Part shown: one piece after another, positions 11,301 to 18,757 of the stretch
Layout: each line of letters begins with the position of its first letter
How positions within the stretch are numbered: the first letter of the stretch is position 1
Source of the DNA: CAZWRV01 sp964636325
GTDB lineage: Bacteria; Verrucomicrobiota; Lentisphaeria; Victivallales; GWF2-50-93
Length of the DNA stretch: 64,000 nt
Direction: 5' to 3'
NCBI GenBank assembly: GCA_964636325.1
Contig: CAZWRV010000017.1
Span: 1-64,000, forward strand
The notes under the pieces: generated by a model
Database searches by the model: none
Told to the model about the DNA's origin: nothing
What the model saw: only the letters and a program-made list of their open reading frames with translations
Program-made: the position numbers and the translations under genes

Positions 11301-11816
11301 CCTCTGCCAAGGAACCGGCTGCGCCTTTTTGAACGAATGCGTTTCGTCCTCGACCGTAGCCCATTCGCATTCGGCCCCATGCTTTGCAAGCCAGGCGTTG
11401 AAGACGTCATGATCCTTGGTGGTCGCCATGGACGCCTGACCTATGTAAAGGACGCCTCCGCCCTCGCTCATATAGCGGTCGAGCAGGGCCCCAAGGGCTT
11501 CAGCTTCGATGTTCTCTACTCCGTGCTTGTTGGGAAATCCGGTCAGTATGACCATGTTGCATTTCTTCAGCTGCTCCCAGTCAAGCGGGACAACCGACTT
11601 CTTGCCGGGATATACGACGTTGACACCGAGCTTCTCCAGGACGTCGAGATAGGCCGGCGGCCTCTGCGGACCGATACGCGGCGCGCCGTCCTGCTCGAGC
11701 ATCCAGACGATTTCGGAAGCTCTCTCAGGTGAATCTGCATAGAGGCTGCTGGCGTTTGTCATAAGCATCACCATTGCAAAAAATGACGGCAGAAGTCCGG
11801 CCCTTGGCTCATTCAT
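8328..11816 (-). CDS. Giant secreted protein, tandem paralog of the 4768-8310 product
   Basis: The 1162-aa protein has a signal peptide (residues 1 to about 27, ending LYADS). A strong purine-rich ribosome-binding site (GGAGGAAGAAGGAA) precedes the start. It shares architecture with its downstream neighbour: an N-terminal alpha-beta segment ending MSEGGGVLYIGQA, a middle segment beginning GGKGTVAEWKDAALKAGFDGV, and a beta-rich C-terminus with a closing Ig-like strand region (HNPGDKAVDTEV, LAPGEEF). Divergence is substantial, so the duplication is old. It follows the pseudopilin gene by 26 bp in the same operon. Function unknown; extracellular or periplasmic from the signal peptide. Confidence 0.75.
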   Translation of the reverse strand: MNEPRAGLLPSFFAMVMLMTNASSLYADSPERASEIVWMLEQDGAPRIGPQRPPAYLDVLEKLGVNVVYPGKKSVVPLDWEQLKKCNMVILTGFPNKHGVENIEAEALGALLDRYMSEGGGVLYIGQASMATTKDHDVFNAWLAKHGAECEWATVEDETHSFKKAQPVPWQRPCYLWTENIQDSPITKDVKRLYFPNNVFYSPFLRPLKVNGDWSVLVRAEKSDTVFPLTRPLGGDVGQKIAGKERKDEAAVLLAARQVGKGRLAVLGAEPGALYFDLGKPVGAQTASVRGDGEHPSDWLKLFKNICLWLSEPARSAGFPGGAEERAVCYVNPEYGNRIPIDWERPDISWPDSEVNRLYAMHSSMLKEADWRAMAAGQYKPFKFLLGAHTAKTGGKGTVAEWKDAALKAGFDGVIFREKILEMTEEQWKAFEAECVAASDDRFLAVPGQEFEDWEGNRFMRYNKTIAYPKKERLTEDGKRVKHQLHFFFDASWPANLPISVKSNSALFTDYRVYSAFPVAVYQGGKQIEDNRAEWAELVRRIEYPTPVGLHLLEDPAEVAAAAAETNLMMLAPSLDEIRSNPRWGRSSMGTGLHNSMAVFASDGPVIEAFLPLNMYRTTLGDRGVPGSYRYRIIVRARSDVTLERVEIWAGDRPLRIFRPGSESAMLIFDEEHSMESGLWVKVVDTKKREAFATSVMVHDKMLFFGWCGDHCNALPYGQGVDKQGNPSGIGIATHVKDMFSAAGGPGVSFSDGASFIPWGTDTSSPGLDIKGTFELTASAGRIPAQHQNLFSDLSFRYATRDVIQTRLETSRFADLKKYGPDKYGPYISGWGPYVKAEPLEEIEVISDDIDFHRNDGEQALQLCRGVVHFKKDITMAGGEAINLLLGRIYSCKGGELLFSAGDVPKSGKVEARLPKGACASWGFAFGNATLISLDENFAVSTSVDADGRINGPLQFGYALGGRTFKKGESFSYHFVIMLWPMGRPLSERMDSKLVAALNMASPASGYAISADSGKILDPGFVTTLEAKDGVFIGNLKNLSCDIRIPVRIKGLNPNWTAGVWTLETDVFGPIGNDPDGFAWTSLDPVSGEGKFFIGNIVSCAEPSVIVRAFQLQGGGWRITAHNPGDKAVDTEVKGSAGGPLEGHTRSVRLAPGEEFSWIAAK

Positions 11817-11842
11817 TTCCTTCTTCCTCCTTGTTATTTAAA

Positions 11843-12718
11843 TCATCTGAACTGCGCGTTGAGGTCCGCGTCGCCGTAAGGGCAGGAAAATGCGCCGCTC
11901 TCGGTCACCTTCACTATCACCAGCGGGGCCGCCGGCCTGGTCAGGTCCGACCTGTCCGGAACCAACGATTTCCGCGGAAGGATTATGCCACCGCCGCCGA
12001 TCCACATGCCCGTACCGATCGGCCCCACATACTGCGAAGCCTTATATGTTATCCATTCGACATGGCCGTCGGGATATAGATAATTGCCGCCTTTCTTATG
12101 GTTGTCATACCTGCTGCCGAGCGACCCGCTGGCGTCGAGGAAGCACTTGTCCATCGCGATGAACTTGTTGTATCCGTCATACGGCCCCAAGGACTTGGCA
12201 AGCTTCAACATTCGGATTTCGCTCCAGGCGCCGTAAGTCCCCAGGTTGTAGTCGTCCGGACAGAACCCGGGATACAGATACGACGATACTCCCCGCGTCT
12301 TGAAGGACAACCCGTCCCATCCGAATCCTGGAGCCAGAGAAAACTCCTTTTGGGCAGGGCAGTTAAGAATGCACCTGTCCGTTTTCAATATATATGGGCA
12401 TCCCCCCCAGCCGCTGGTTTCGTAGCCTACGCCGCAATAGTCCTTGGCGAATTCAAGAAACATCAGCTGCAGATTGCCGCCGTATACGATGGATGCCGAA
12501 GTCCCATATATGGGCTGCATAGGCATGACATCGTTGCTGTCGGACGCATAGACATGCGTTGCAGAACCGAGCTGTTTGAGGTTTCCCGTGCAGGCGATGA
12601 TGTTCGCCTGATCTTTCGCCTTCTTCAACGAAGGCAGGAGCATCGCCGCCAGAATGGCGATGATAGCTATCACCACGAGCAGTTCTATTAAAGTGAAGCA
12701 TCCTTGATATTTTTTCAT
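11843..12718 (-). CDS. Pseudopilin-like protein (prepilin N-terminal methylation motif, H-x9-DG tail)
   Basis: The 291-aa protein starts at 12718, with GGAGG four bases upstream. A short basic leader (MKKYQGC) is followed by the type IV prepilin motif FTLIELLVVIAIIAILAAML, where cleavage before Phe and N-methylation are expected. The C-terminal half ends with an H-x9-DG element (HKKGGNYLYPDG). Such proteins are abundant in Lentisphaerota and Planctomycetota and are usually annotated as type II secretion system proteins. It lies 17 bp after the GntR-type regulator and directly before two giant secreted proteins. It may serve export or surface display of the operon's glycan-binding machinery; that role is inference. 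Confidence 0.88.
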   Translation of the reverse strand: MKKYQGCFTLIELLVVIAIIAILAAMLLPSLKKAKDQANIIACTGNLKQLGSATHVYASDSNDVMPMQPIYGTSASIVYGGNLQLMFLEFAKDYCGVGYETSGWGGCPYILKTDRCILNCPAQKEFSLAPGFGWDGLSFKTRGVSSYLYPGFCPDDYNLGTYGAWSEIRMLKLAKSLGPYDGYNKFIAMDKCFLDASGSLGSRYDNHKKGGNYLYPDGHVEWITYKASQYVGPIGTGMWIGGGGIILPRKSLVPDRSDLTRPAAPLVIVKVTESGAFSCPYGDADLNAQFR

Positions 12719-12735
12719 TGCTCCTCCCCGATTCG

Positions 12736-13839
12736 TCAACGGCTGTTCGTTTTTACTCTCACGGTTCCATTCCTGACGTGCGTCGGCTGAACAAGCTCCC
12801 TGACATCGGAAGCTTTATCGGCCGTGGCCAGTTCGATCGCCCTGGCAATTATCCTCTCCCTTCTGAAGGAAAGCAAGTCGGTGCATTTATCCTTGGTCCC
12901 GTGGATGTCCACCACATCAATTGAAAGAATCCCCACATCCTCCGGAACGGCCCTTCCCTGCCTTTCAAGCTCCTTAAGCAGATGAGTCCCGTACGCCAGT
13001 GTGAAAGCGACAATCCCGGCACCGTCCGGGATGGAATCGACAAGCCTCGCGATCTTCTTTTCAAAGTTGACGTGGGTCGGCATCTCGAGATTCATCTCCT
13101 CGATACTCCAGCCTCCGCAGTGCTCCTCGCATGCGGACTTGACACCTTCGGCGGTCAGCCGCATGAAGGGGGTTCCTGACCTGAGGTTGCCCGACTGGTA
13201 TGCAGTGAAAATCGGATTGTATCCGGCAATAAGAAGGGTTGTCACGGCCATATGCCCCGCCCTGCGGAAGTCCGGAAGGATGTAGGACTGCTCAGGAACT
13301 TCGACGCTTGAGTGCTCCACATGGATGACCCGGGTTCCGGCATATGCGATCTCGCGGAGAAGATCCTGGTTGCCGGGCTTGATCGGCGAGCAGAACGCTA
13401 TCAGTGCCTGGTGCCTGTCCTCGAGCACCCTCCTGAGAAAAAACCTTTCGCTGCCGATGTCCCAGTTGTGCTGTGTCTGGGAATAGATGTTCATCAGGAA
13501 GCCGCGATCGAGAATTGCCCGCTGGATGATGTTTATGTTCTTTTCGTCGAACATGTACATCACCGATATCGTCTTGGACACAGGCGATAAAGCCTCAGGC
13601 CTCTTCACATAGATTCCGGAACCGTGCCTTATCTCAAGCATCCCCTCGGCGGCAAGCCGCAGCGCCGCCTTCCTCATCGTGACCGCGGTGACTCCGCTCC
13701 GCTTCGCGAGCTTCTCCAGCGATGGAAGCCTAGTTTCAGGCGGATAGACGCCGCGGACAAGTTCCCCGCGCAGGCTCCTGTATATTCCTTCCGCCCTGTA
13801 TCCGAGCTGTGATCCCGCAGGCATTTCGACACGCTCCAT
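12736..13839 (-). CDS. GntR-family regulator with LacI-type ligand-binding domain
   Basis: The 367-aa protein has an N-terminal winged helix of GntR type (LRGELVRGVYPPETRLPS, then KRSGVTAVTMRKAALRL and an IRHGSGIYV wing, residues ~15-80). A ~270-residue periplasmic-binding-protein-like sensor follows (VGILSIDVVD near the end). This AraR-like layout senses a sugar. It is the first gene of a long operon, so it probably regulates itself together with the catabolic genes below it. Its promoter is close to consensus (see 13857-13885). Confidence 0.88.
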   Translation of the reverse strand: MERVEMPAGSQLGYRAEGIYRSLRGELVRGVYPPETRLPSLEKLAKRSGVTAVTMRKAALRLAAEGMLEIRHGSGIYVKRPEALSPVSKTISVMYMFDEKNINIIQRAILDRGFLMNIYSQTQHNWDIGSERFFLRRVLEDRHQALIAFCSPIKPGNQDLLREIAYAGTRVIHVEHSSVEVPEQSYILPDFRRAGHMAVTTLLIAGYNPIFTAYQSGNLRSGTPFMRLTAEGVKSACEEHCGGWSIEEMNLEMPTHVNFEKKIARLVDSIPDGAGIVAFTLAYGTHLLKELERQGRAVPEDVGILSIDVVDIHGTKDKCTDLLSFRRERIIARAIELATADKASDVRELVQPTHVRNGTVRVKTNSR

Positions 13840-13856
13840 GGCTTTGCTGATGTGGG

Positions 13857-13885
13857 ATTATACGCCGCAATGGAACGCATGTCAA
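13857..13885 (-). promoter_or_regulatory. Consensus sigma-70-type promoter of the 13839-to-29 operon
   Basis: Read on the minus strand, TTGACA (13885-13880) and TATAAT (13862-13857) are separated by exactly 17 bases. This is a perfect match to the vegetative consensus. The -10 lies 18 bases before the ATG of the GntR-type regulator, so the leader is very short. A fully consensus promoter implies strong basal activity that would need repression. Confidence 0.8.
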
Positions 13886-13889
13886 GCTG

Positions 13890-13910
13890 TTTTATATGAC
13901 TTTTATATGA
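13890..13910. promoter_or_regulatory. Two direct repeats upstream of the regulator promoter
   Basis: TTTTATATGA occurs at 13890-13899 and again at 13901-13910, an 11-base period that places both copies on about the same helix face just upstream of the -35 box. This could be an AT-rich UP element or tandem sites for a regulator. No comparable pair was seen at the second GntR-type gene. Confidence 0.5.
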
Positions 13911-13978
13911 ATTAATTATTTTCTCATATACTCCCTAAGCAGTATCCGGGCGTTGGACGTAGAAGCGGGAGGCCTGAT

Positions 13979-15865
13979 TCATGTATGCACATGCCGCCTG
14001 AATCGCAAGATCGACTCGAAGGCCTTAAGTATCCGGGGAAAAACATTGAGGTGCGTCACTTCCGCCGCAATGCGGAGTTCGGGTGCGCCGTTGATGTGCT
14101 TCAGGTGCGGGCTGAATCGGCCCCAGCCGAACTGGCGCGCGTCGCCGCCGTCGAGGAGACGGCCGTCCACAATGAAGCTGATGATGCGCGGTCCGCCGTC
14201 GATGTTGACCACCACGTGATGCCGCCGTCCGCTCTTCAGCACCGAGTCGCTTGTCCAGCGGTTCTCTGTCTGGCCGTCGTTGAGCAGGAGCTCCAGCCCA
14301 CCATCATCTGCCGTTCTGAGGCAGAAGCCGCGGCCGACGGCGTCGCGGTTGTCAAGGAGCTCGCGCCCGGACATCAAATCCGGCAGCCGCAGCTCCAGTT
14401 CTAGCGCCACACCTTCGCCCGTGTCCTTGCCGCGGAAGTCAAGGATATTGTAGTCACGTATTCGAAACCAAGGAAGTTGCGGCAGCGGTGCCTTTTCGGG
14501 CATCTGATTCCCGGCCTCAGGCAGGGCCAGAAGAAGCTTCTCCTGGCTTGTGGCGACCGTTCCTGCCGATGCCTGTCCGAGCTGCGCTGCCAGCGCCGTC
14601 CACATGCCCTCCAGGAACTCTGTCGGGATCTCGTGGACTCTGGCGATGTCCTTCTGGGTTTCCGTCAGGTAATACTTCCCGTCCTCCTCAACCAGGTCTG
14701 GATAACTTATGCGGACATAAGGATCGCTGTCATATAAAACGATCTCAGGTTCGGACCAGACGATCTCACGCCCGGTTGTGGTGCCGATCTCGATCCCGGC
14801 CGAGAGCCAGACGGGATTGCGGTCGTCGTAGGCGCCGCCGTCGGCATTGCCCGGCGCCTGGCGCATGACCTTGCCTCCATGGTTGTGGAACCAATACAAA
14901 TATTTGCCGTTCGCACATTTCCAGGCGAAGTTGGCGGCGCGCGGATGCTTCATCCTTCTGCCATCGGCATAGCACTTGTAGCGCGGCGGACTCCAGGTGC
15001 GGCCGCCGTCCCGGCTGTAGCTCTCAACCGGATGCCCGTCGATGCTGCGGTATACGCAGTAAATGGAGCCGTCGCTGAGCACGCAGTAGCTGTGTTCCTC
15101 AGAGATTGGACCACCGCCCGGCGGCGTGCGCAGGCCGACCTCGCCGTCAGGCAGCGTTTCCCAACGAATCTTGGAAGGATCAGCTTCGCTTAGCATGTTG
15201 TCGCTCTTCAAAAGCACCCCTTCGGACTGCTGGAAGAAGCCGCGGCCCATCTGCCCCACCTTGTGCAGCGAGACATAGACGCCGCCGTTCAGCACGAACG
15301 GTTTCCCGACATTCCAGAAGAAGCAGAGCCTGCCTCCGTAGATGTTCTCGCGGTCGCATTGGAATAGACGGATTGGGATGTCGTAGCGTTCCGCCGACCA
15401 GCTACGGCCGTGGTCGTCACTGTATTTGAAGACGAAATGCCCGAGGCTATCCACTCGGCTGTAGACCTGCTTGCCGTCATGGCTGCGGACTTCGCGGACA
15501 TCGTCGGTGTTGTGGTTGTAGAAGATGTAGATACGCCCGGCGGGTGTCGCTGGTCGCTGGCCGCTGGTCGCGAGTTCCGTACCGGCGGGCACTTTCAGCA
15601 TCACAGCATAGGAATTCTCCCGCTTGTCGCCAGGTTCTACCGGGACAGGCTCGGACCAGGTTCGCCCTTGGTCGCTGCTGCGCATGGTCGCCACGTGCTG
15701 CCCCTGCTCCCCCTCGTGCCCTGGACCGGTCGTGACGCAGCAGAGCCAGGCGCCGTCGTCGGTTTTGACGATATACGGCTGGTCGCTGTAGCTCTCGGTC
15801 GGGATCTCGCGTCCGTGGCTGAGGTGACGGATGTCGGGCGTAAGTGTTTTTTCAGATGCCTTCAT
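13979..15865 (-). CDS. BNR-repeat sialidase-like protein with LamG-like C-terminus
   Basis: The 628-aa protein has at least three Asp-box motifs of the six-bladed sialidase propeller: SSDQGRTW (63-70), SDDHGRSW (149-156) and SRDGGRTW near residue 285. The last ~150 residues (GEGVALELELRLPDL, HHVVVNIDGGPRIISF) look like a laminin-G/concanavalin jelly roll. No signal peptide is visible, so it may be cytosolic. Its start overlaps the GH2 stop as ATGA, so it is translationally coupled and is the last gene of the operon. The family includes exo-sialidases and other BNR hydrolases; the substrate is not determined. Residues ~100-110 are encoded by a heptanucleotide repeat. Confidence 0.85.
   Translation of the reverse strand: MKASEKTLTPDIRHLSHGREIPTESYSDQPYIVKTDDGAWLCCVTTGPGHEGEQGQHVATMRSSDQGRTWSEPVPVEPGDKRENSYAVMLKVPAGTELATSGQRPATPAGRIYIFYNHNTDDVREVRSHDGKQVYSRVDSLGHFVFKYSDDHGRSWSAERYDIPIRLFQCDRENIYGGRLCFFWNVGKPFVLNGGVYVSLHKVGQMGRGFFQQSEGVLLKSDNMLSEADPSKIRWETLPDGEVGLRTPPGGGPISEEHSYCVLSDGSIYCVYRSIDGHPVESYSRDGGRTWSPPRYKCYADGRRMKHPRAANFAWKCANGKYLYWFHNHGGKVMRQAPGNADGGAYDDRNPVWLSAGIEIGTTTGREIVWSEPEIVLYDSDPYVRISYPDLVEEDGKYYLTETQKDIARVHEIPTEFLEGMWTALAAQLGQASAGTVATSQEKLLLALPEAGNQMPEKAPLPQLPWFRIRDYNILDFRGKDTGEGVALELELRLPDLMSGRELLDNRDAVGRGFCLRTADDGGLELLLNDGQTENRWTSDSVLKSGRRHHVVVNIDGGPRIISFIVDGRLLDGGDARQFGWGRFSPHLKHINGAPELRIAAEVTHLNVFPRILKAFESILRFRRHVHT
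15544..15571. repeat. Heptanucleotide array inside the sialidase-like gene
   Basis: TGGTCGC, TGGCCGC and TGGTCGC follow each other without a gap at 15551-15571, preceded by a degenerate unit at 15544-15550. The array is read in frame and yields a low-complexity insert (ATSGQRPAT) between propeller strands. Its sequence differs from the AGGTTTC-type family found elsewhere in the window. Confidence 0.75.
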
Positions 15866-17658
15866 ATTTCCCCTTTCTCGGTTTCACGGCCTGATGCATA
15901 GGCTCCCCGGACTGCAGCAAAGGCCAGTTTGCGGTTACGTCTATAATCCACCAGCCCCTTGAGATTAAGCTCATTCCAGTAGCCGTTATGGATTTTCGAC
16001 GGATCACGGTAGTCGCTGAAGCAGAAAGGAAAGGTTCCGACGATCTGCGGGTATTCCTTGGCCAGTGCCAGCACCTCGCGCAAGAGGTCGGCATGGTAGT
16101 TCTCGCTCCACATATCGCGGCTGGCGGAGTAGCTGCCCGGCACGGAGTCGGCTCCGAACTCCGTGAGAAGCAGAGCGAGATTCTGTTTCTTCGAGAGAAC
16201 CGCGTCGAGCATCTTGCGCATCGGCGCCAAATCAATCGGCTCCTTCTTCACGCTTTCCTGACACCTGGCACCCGACACCTGTTCACCCTCCTCAGGCTCA
16301 AGCCCTTTCCCGCCCCATATCTTGTCATACCATCCCCAGTAGGAATTGATGCCCAGCACATCCACGATGTCCGCGATGGGGCCGACGATTCCGTAGAGCG
16401 CGGCGTAGGAGATTAGGCGGGTGGGATCGGCAGCGCGTATGGTAGCGGCAAGTTGGCGGAAGAAGACTTCCGCCTCGGGGTTGGCCGTGTTGCACTCGTT
16501 ACCGATGCTGTAGATGGCGACGCTGGGATGATTTCGCGCAACGGCTATCATTTCAATCGCCATCTTCTGCGCAAGAGACATCCACTCCGGGTCTGCAAAG
16601 CGCGTGCCGCTTTCCTGGTCGCCGGGATGGTAGCAGTAGACCGGCGGTTCGATCCAGACCAGCAGTCCGAGACGGTCGCAGGCCGCGTAGAAAGCCTCGT
16701 CCATCGGATAGTGGCATCGCACGGAGTTGCAGCCTGCCTCCTTCATGAGCCGCAGGTCGGTCTCGATCTGCTCCGGAGTCATCACCAGGCCGGTCACGGG
16801 CGAATCATATACGTAGCAGACCCCTTTTAAAGGATAGGGGGCTCCATTGAGCTGCACCTTACCGTCCCGCATGGCGAGTGTGCGGAAGCCGAACTTAAAG
16901 TCACGGCGGTCGAGCACTTTACGGTCGGTGTCGAGCAACTCTAATGTGATCGGGACTAGTTTCGGGCTCTCCGGCGACCAGTTGGGAGTGTCGAGGGAGG
17001 GCACTCGGACGGCAAATATTCCGCCGGGGCCGACGGGCTCTTCCCAGTAAATTCCATCGCTAGAGATGCGGAGAAGCAAACCGTCGAGTGAATCAAATGA
17101 TTCGAGTCGGGCGGAGACCGCCAGCTCCCAGCCCTTTCCCGCTGGTACGCCTTCCAGGCGCAAGTCCGCCAAGGCCGGCCCCTCGGGAATTTCAAGGCTT
17201 ACACAACGATGGATGCCGCCGTAGTTGAAGTAGCCGAGGCACGGCGGCCACTTCGTGACCAGGGAACGGTTGTCCACCTGCACGGCGAGGTGGTTCGTCC
17301 CAGGTTTCAGATTGCCGGTCACGTCGATCACAAACTCCGTGTAGCCGCCCTCGTGGCTGCCGACCTTCTCGCCGTTGAGATAGACGTTCGCCAAATAGTT
17401 TACAGCTCCAAAACGGAGGCGGGCCTTTGCGGATTCCGCAGAGTCCGGCGCCTCGAAGTCCCGGGCGAACCAGCAGACTCCCTCGAAGATGCCGTAGCGT
17501 TCGGCATACTTCTGCCAGACGCCCGGCACGGACACCTTGAGCCAGTGGCGGCGGTTCGCGGACGGATTCTGAAATCCTCCGTGGATGGCATGGTACTTCG
17601 GGTCAAGGTCGGCCACGAAGTCCCAGTTTCCGCTCAAGTCAATACGTTCTGTTGGCAT
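15862..17658 (-). CDS. Glycoside hydrolase family 2 (beta-glucuronidase/beta-galactosidase type)
   Basis: The 598-aa protein has the GH2 order: a jelly-roll sugar-binding domain (1-170), an Ig-like domain (170-265) and a TIM barrel. The acid/base is Glu388 in SIGNECN and the nucleophile is Glu500 in LLTEFGAD; the barrel entry KGVCYVYD is also typical. No signal peptide is seen, so it acts inside the cell. The start at 17658 has GGAGGAA upstream, and lies inside the 3' end of the transposase-like ORF (25-nt overlap). Residues ~459-469 (EQVSGARCQES), just before the nucleophile strand, are encoded by an inserted heptanucleotide repeat. The exact glycoside cannot be assigned. Confidence 0.92.
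   Translation of the reverse strand: MPTERIDLSGNWDFVADLDPKYHAIHGGFQNPSANRRHWLKVSVPGVWQKYAERYGIFEGVCWFARDFEAPDSAESAKARLRFGAVNYLANVYLNGEKVGSHEGGYTEFVIDVTGNLKPGTNHLAVQVDNRSLVTKWPPCLGYFNYGGIHRCVSLEIPEGPALADLRLEGVPAGKGWELAVSARLESFDSLDGLLLRISSDGIYWEEPVGPGGIFAVRVPSLDTPNWSPESPKLVPITLELLDTDRKVLDRRDFKFGFRTLAMRDGKVQLNGAPYPLKGVCYVYDSPVTGLVMTPEQIETDLRLMKEAGCNSVRCHYPMDEAFYAACDRLGLLVWIEPPVYCYHPGDQESGTRFADPEWMSLAQKMAIEMIAVARNHPSVAIYSIGNECNTANPEAEVFFRQLAATIRAADPTRLISYAALYGIVGPIADIVDVLGINSYWGWYDKIWGGKGLEPEEGEQVSGARCQESVKKEPIDLAPMRKMLDAVLSKKQNLALLLTEFGADSVPGSYSASRDMWSENYHADLLREVLALAKEYPQIVGTFPFCFSDYRDPSKIHNGYWNELNLKGLVDYRRNRKLAFAAVRGAYASGRETEKGEI
16260..16280. repeat. AGGTGTC-type heptanucleotide array inside the GH2 gene
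   Basis: On the minus strand the array reads AGGTGTC GGGTGCC AGGTGTC, three contiguous 7-nt units. It is in frame and encodes part of a low-complexity loop before the GH2 nucleophile. The same units recur at 42258-42285, 55262-55323 and 56460-56536. Confidence 0.85.
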
Positions 17659-18713
17659 ATGTTCCTCCCTGCAATCGTTTGAGCCAGCATGTTCAGTTCC
17701 AGGCATTGTTCACGGGTAATGCTTTGTCGCTGACGCCGGTATGGAAAAGGGGCAAGCATCAGGAGACGTCCGGCAGCACACGCATCGAAATAACGGCCAG
17801 GCGGCTTGTAATGAGGCGCGAACCCATTCAAGAGCAGAACGATGAGAGGGCGGTCCGCTTCCAACGCCGCCCGCGCAATGGCCTTCTCGCCTGGGCTGAT
17901 GCATGGGGAAACAAGCACCGCGCCATGTTCGGACGCATATAGCAGTTCCTCCTGGCGGGCAAGCAGTTCGGTCGCTGAAATACTACGGGAGATCTGGATC
18001 TCGCGCTTGAGCGGATGATCGATAAGAAAGCGGTTGCCGATGCCGGCGCAGGCCTTGCCTGGAAATATTTCCGCGTTAGACACAACCGTGAAAAGGGCCG
18101 GGGCAGCACGCTTTGCGGCGAGACGGCGCGGGTTGTCGGCGATGTAGGCGGTCATGGCCTTTAACTGCCCATGGCGCAGCAGGATGCTGTCTTGGAAGCC
18201 GGTCTGCCATAATCCGGCGGCAGGGGCTGCCGCCGGAACCGAACCAAGAGCAGGGGCTGCCGCCGGGTTCGGTTCCGGGAACAGCCCCGTGTTCCCGGTC
18301 CGCAGCCATCTGCTCCCGGTTTTCGGTTGAAGGAGCAGCCCCCTGCTCCTGCATTCCCTTTCACTCACCACCTTGAACGCCTTCACAATATGCCCCATCG
18401 GGCGCGCCAGACGCTCCTTCACCCACAAAATACCGTGGAAGTGGTCCGGCATCACTACGCACTCGCAAGCCTCTACCCCGGGATAGACGGCGTTCGTCCG
18501 CAGCCAGACCTCGCGCACGACCTCGCCAATAGGCGAAAGCGCCACGCTCGCAAGACCGCCGTCAAATCCGGTTCCGGGAGCGGCCCCTTCCTTCGCTATC
18601 ACCAAATTACCCAGGCAATCACGCCTCGGCTCGGTCACGATTGTGATCATGTAGAAGCATGGAGAACAGTAGTTATGCTCCCAGCAGCGCTGCATCATGC
18701 CTGTGTTGCTCAT
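17634..18713 (-). CDS. RAYT-type (IS200-like, Y1) transposase-related protein fused to a DprA-like domain
   Basis: The 359-aa protein has the HUH motif PDHFHGIL (His91, His93) and a RAYT-typical helix LWQTGFQDSIL...AYIADNP with candidate catalytic Tyr190. Residues ~225-345 form a second domain (GAVLVSPCISPGEKAI, PLIVLLLNGF, FDACAAGRLLMLAP) whose pattern resembles the Rossmann fold of DprA. Between HUH and Tyr lies a Pro/Ala/Gly-rich stretch encoded by palindromes. RAYTs mobilise REP elements; catalysis here is unproven. The start is uncertain: 18713 (ATG) is chosen, and a TTG at 18761 would overlap the upstream stop. The ORF sits inside a glycosidase operon and overlaps the GH2 start. Confidence 0.75.
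   Translation of the reverse strand: MSNTGMMQRCWEHNYCSPCFYMITIVTEPRRDCLGNLVIAKEGAAPGTGFDGGLASVALSPIGEVVREVWLRTNAVYPGVEACECVVMPDHFHGILWVKERLARPMGHIVKAFKVVSERECRSRGLLLQPKTGSRWLRTGNTGLFPEPNPAAAPALGSVPAAAPAAGLWQTGFQDSILLRHGQLKAMTAYIADNPRRLAAKRAAPALFTVVSNAEIFPGKACAGIGNRFLIDHPLKREIQISRSISATELLARQEELLYASEHGAVLVSPCISPGEKAIARAALEADRPLIVLLLNGFAPHYKPPGRYFDACAAGRLLMLAPFPYRRQRQSITREQCLELNMLAQTIAGRNICQQNVLT
18213..18350. repeat. Cluster of four REP-like hairpins within the RAYT-type gene
   Basis: There are four perfect stems: 18213-18223 with 18227-18237 (11 bp, loop GGG); 18233-18245 with 18266-18278 (13 bp, CCGGAACCGAACC and its complement); 18275-18283 with 18290-18298 (9 bp); and 18331-18338 with 18343-18350 (8 bp, loop CCCC). 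A 16-base direct repeat starting CAGGGGCTGCC occurs at 18221 and 18251. All lie in frame in the coding sequence. RAYTs act on such palindromes in other bacteria, so these may be cognate elements that inserted into their own transposase gene. Confidence 0.75.
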
Positions 18714-18757
18714 AGTGAGGAGTTTTTTAAATTTAAGCCCGTGACCGCATCTTTCTT

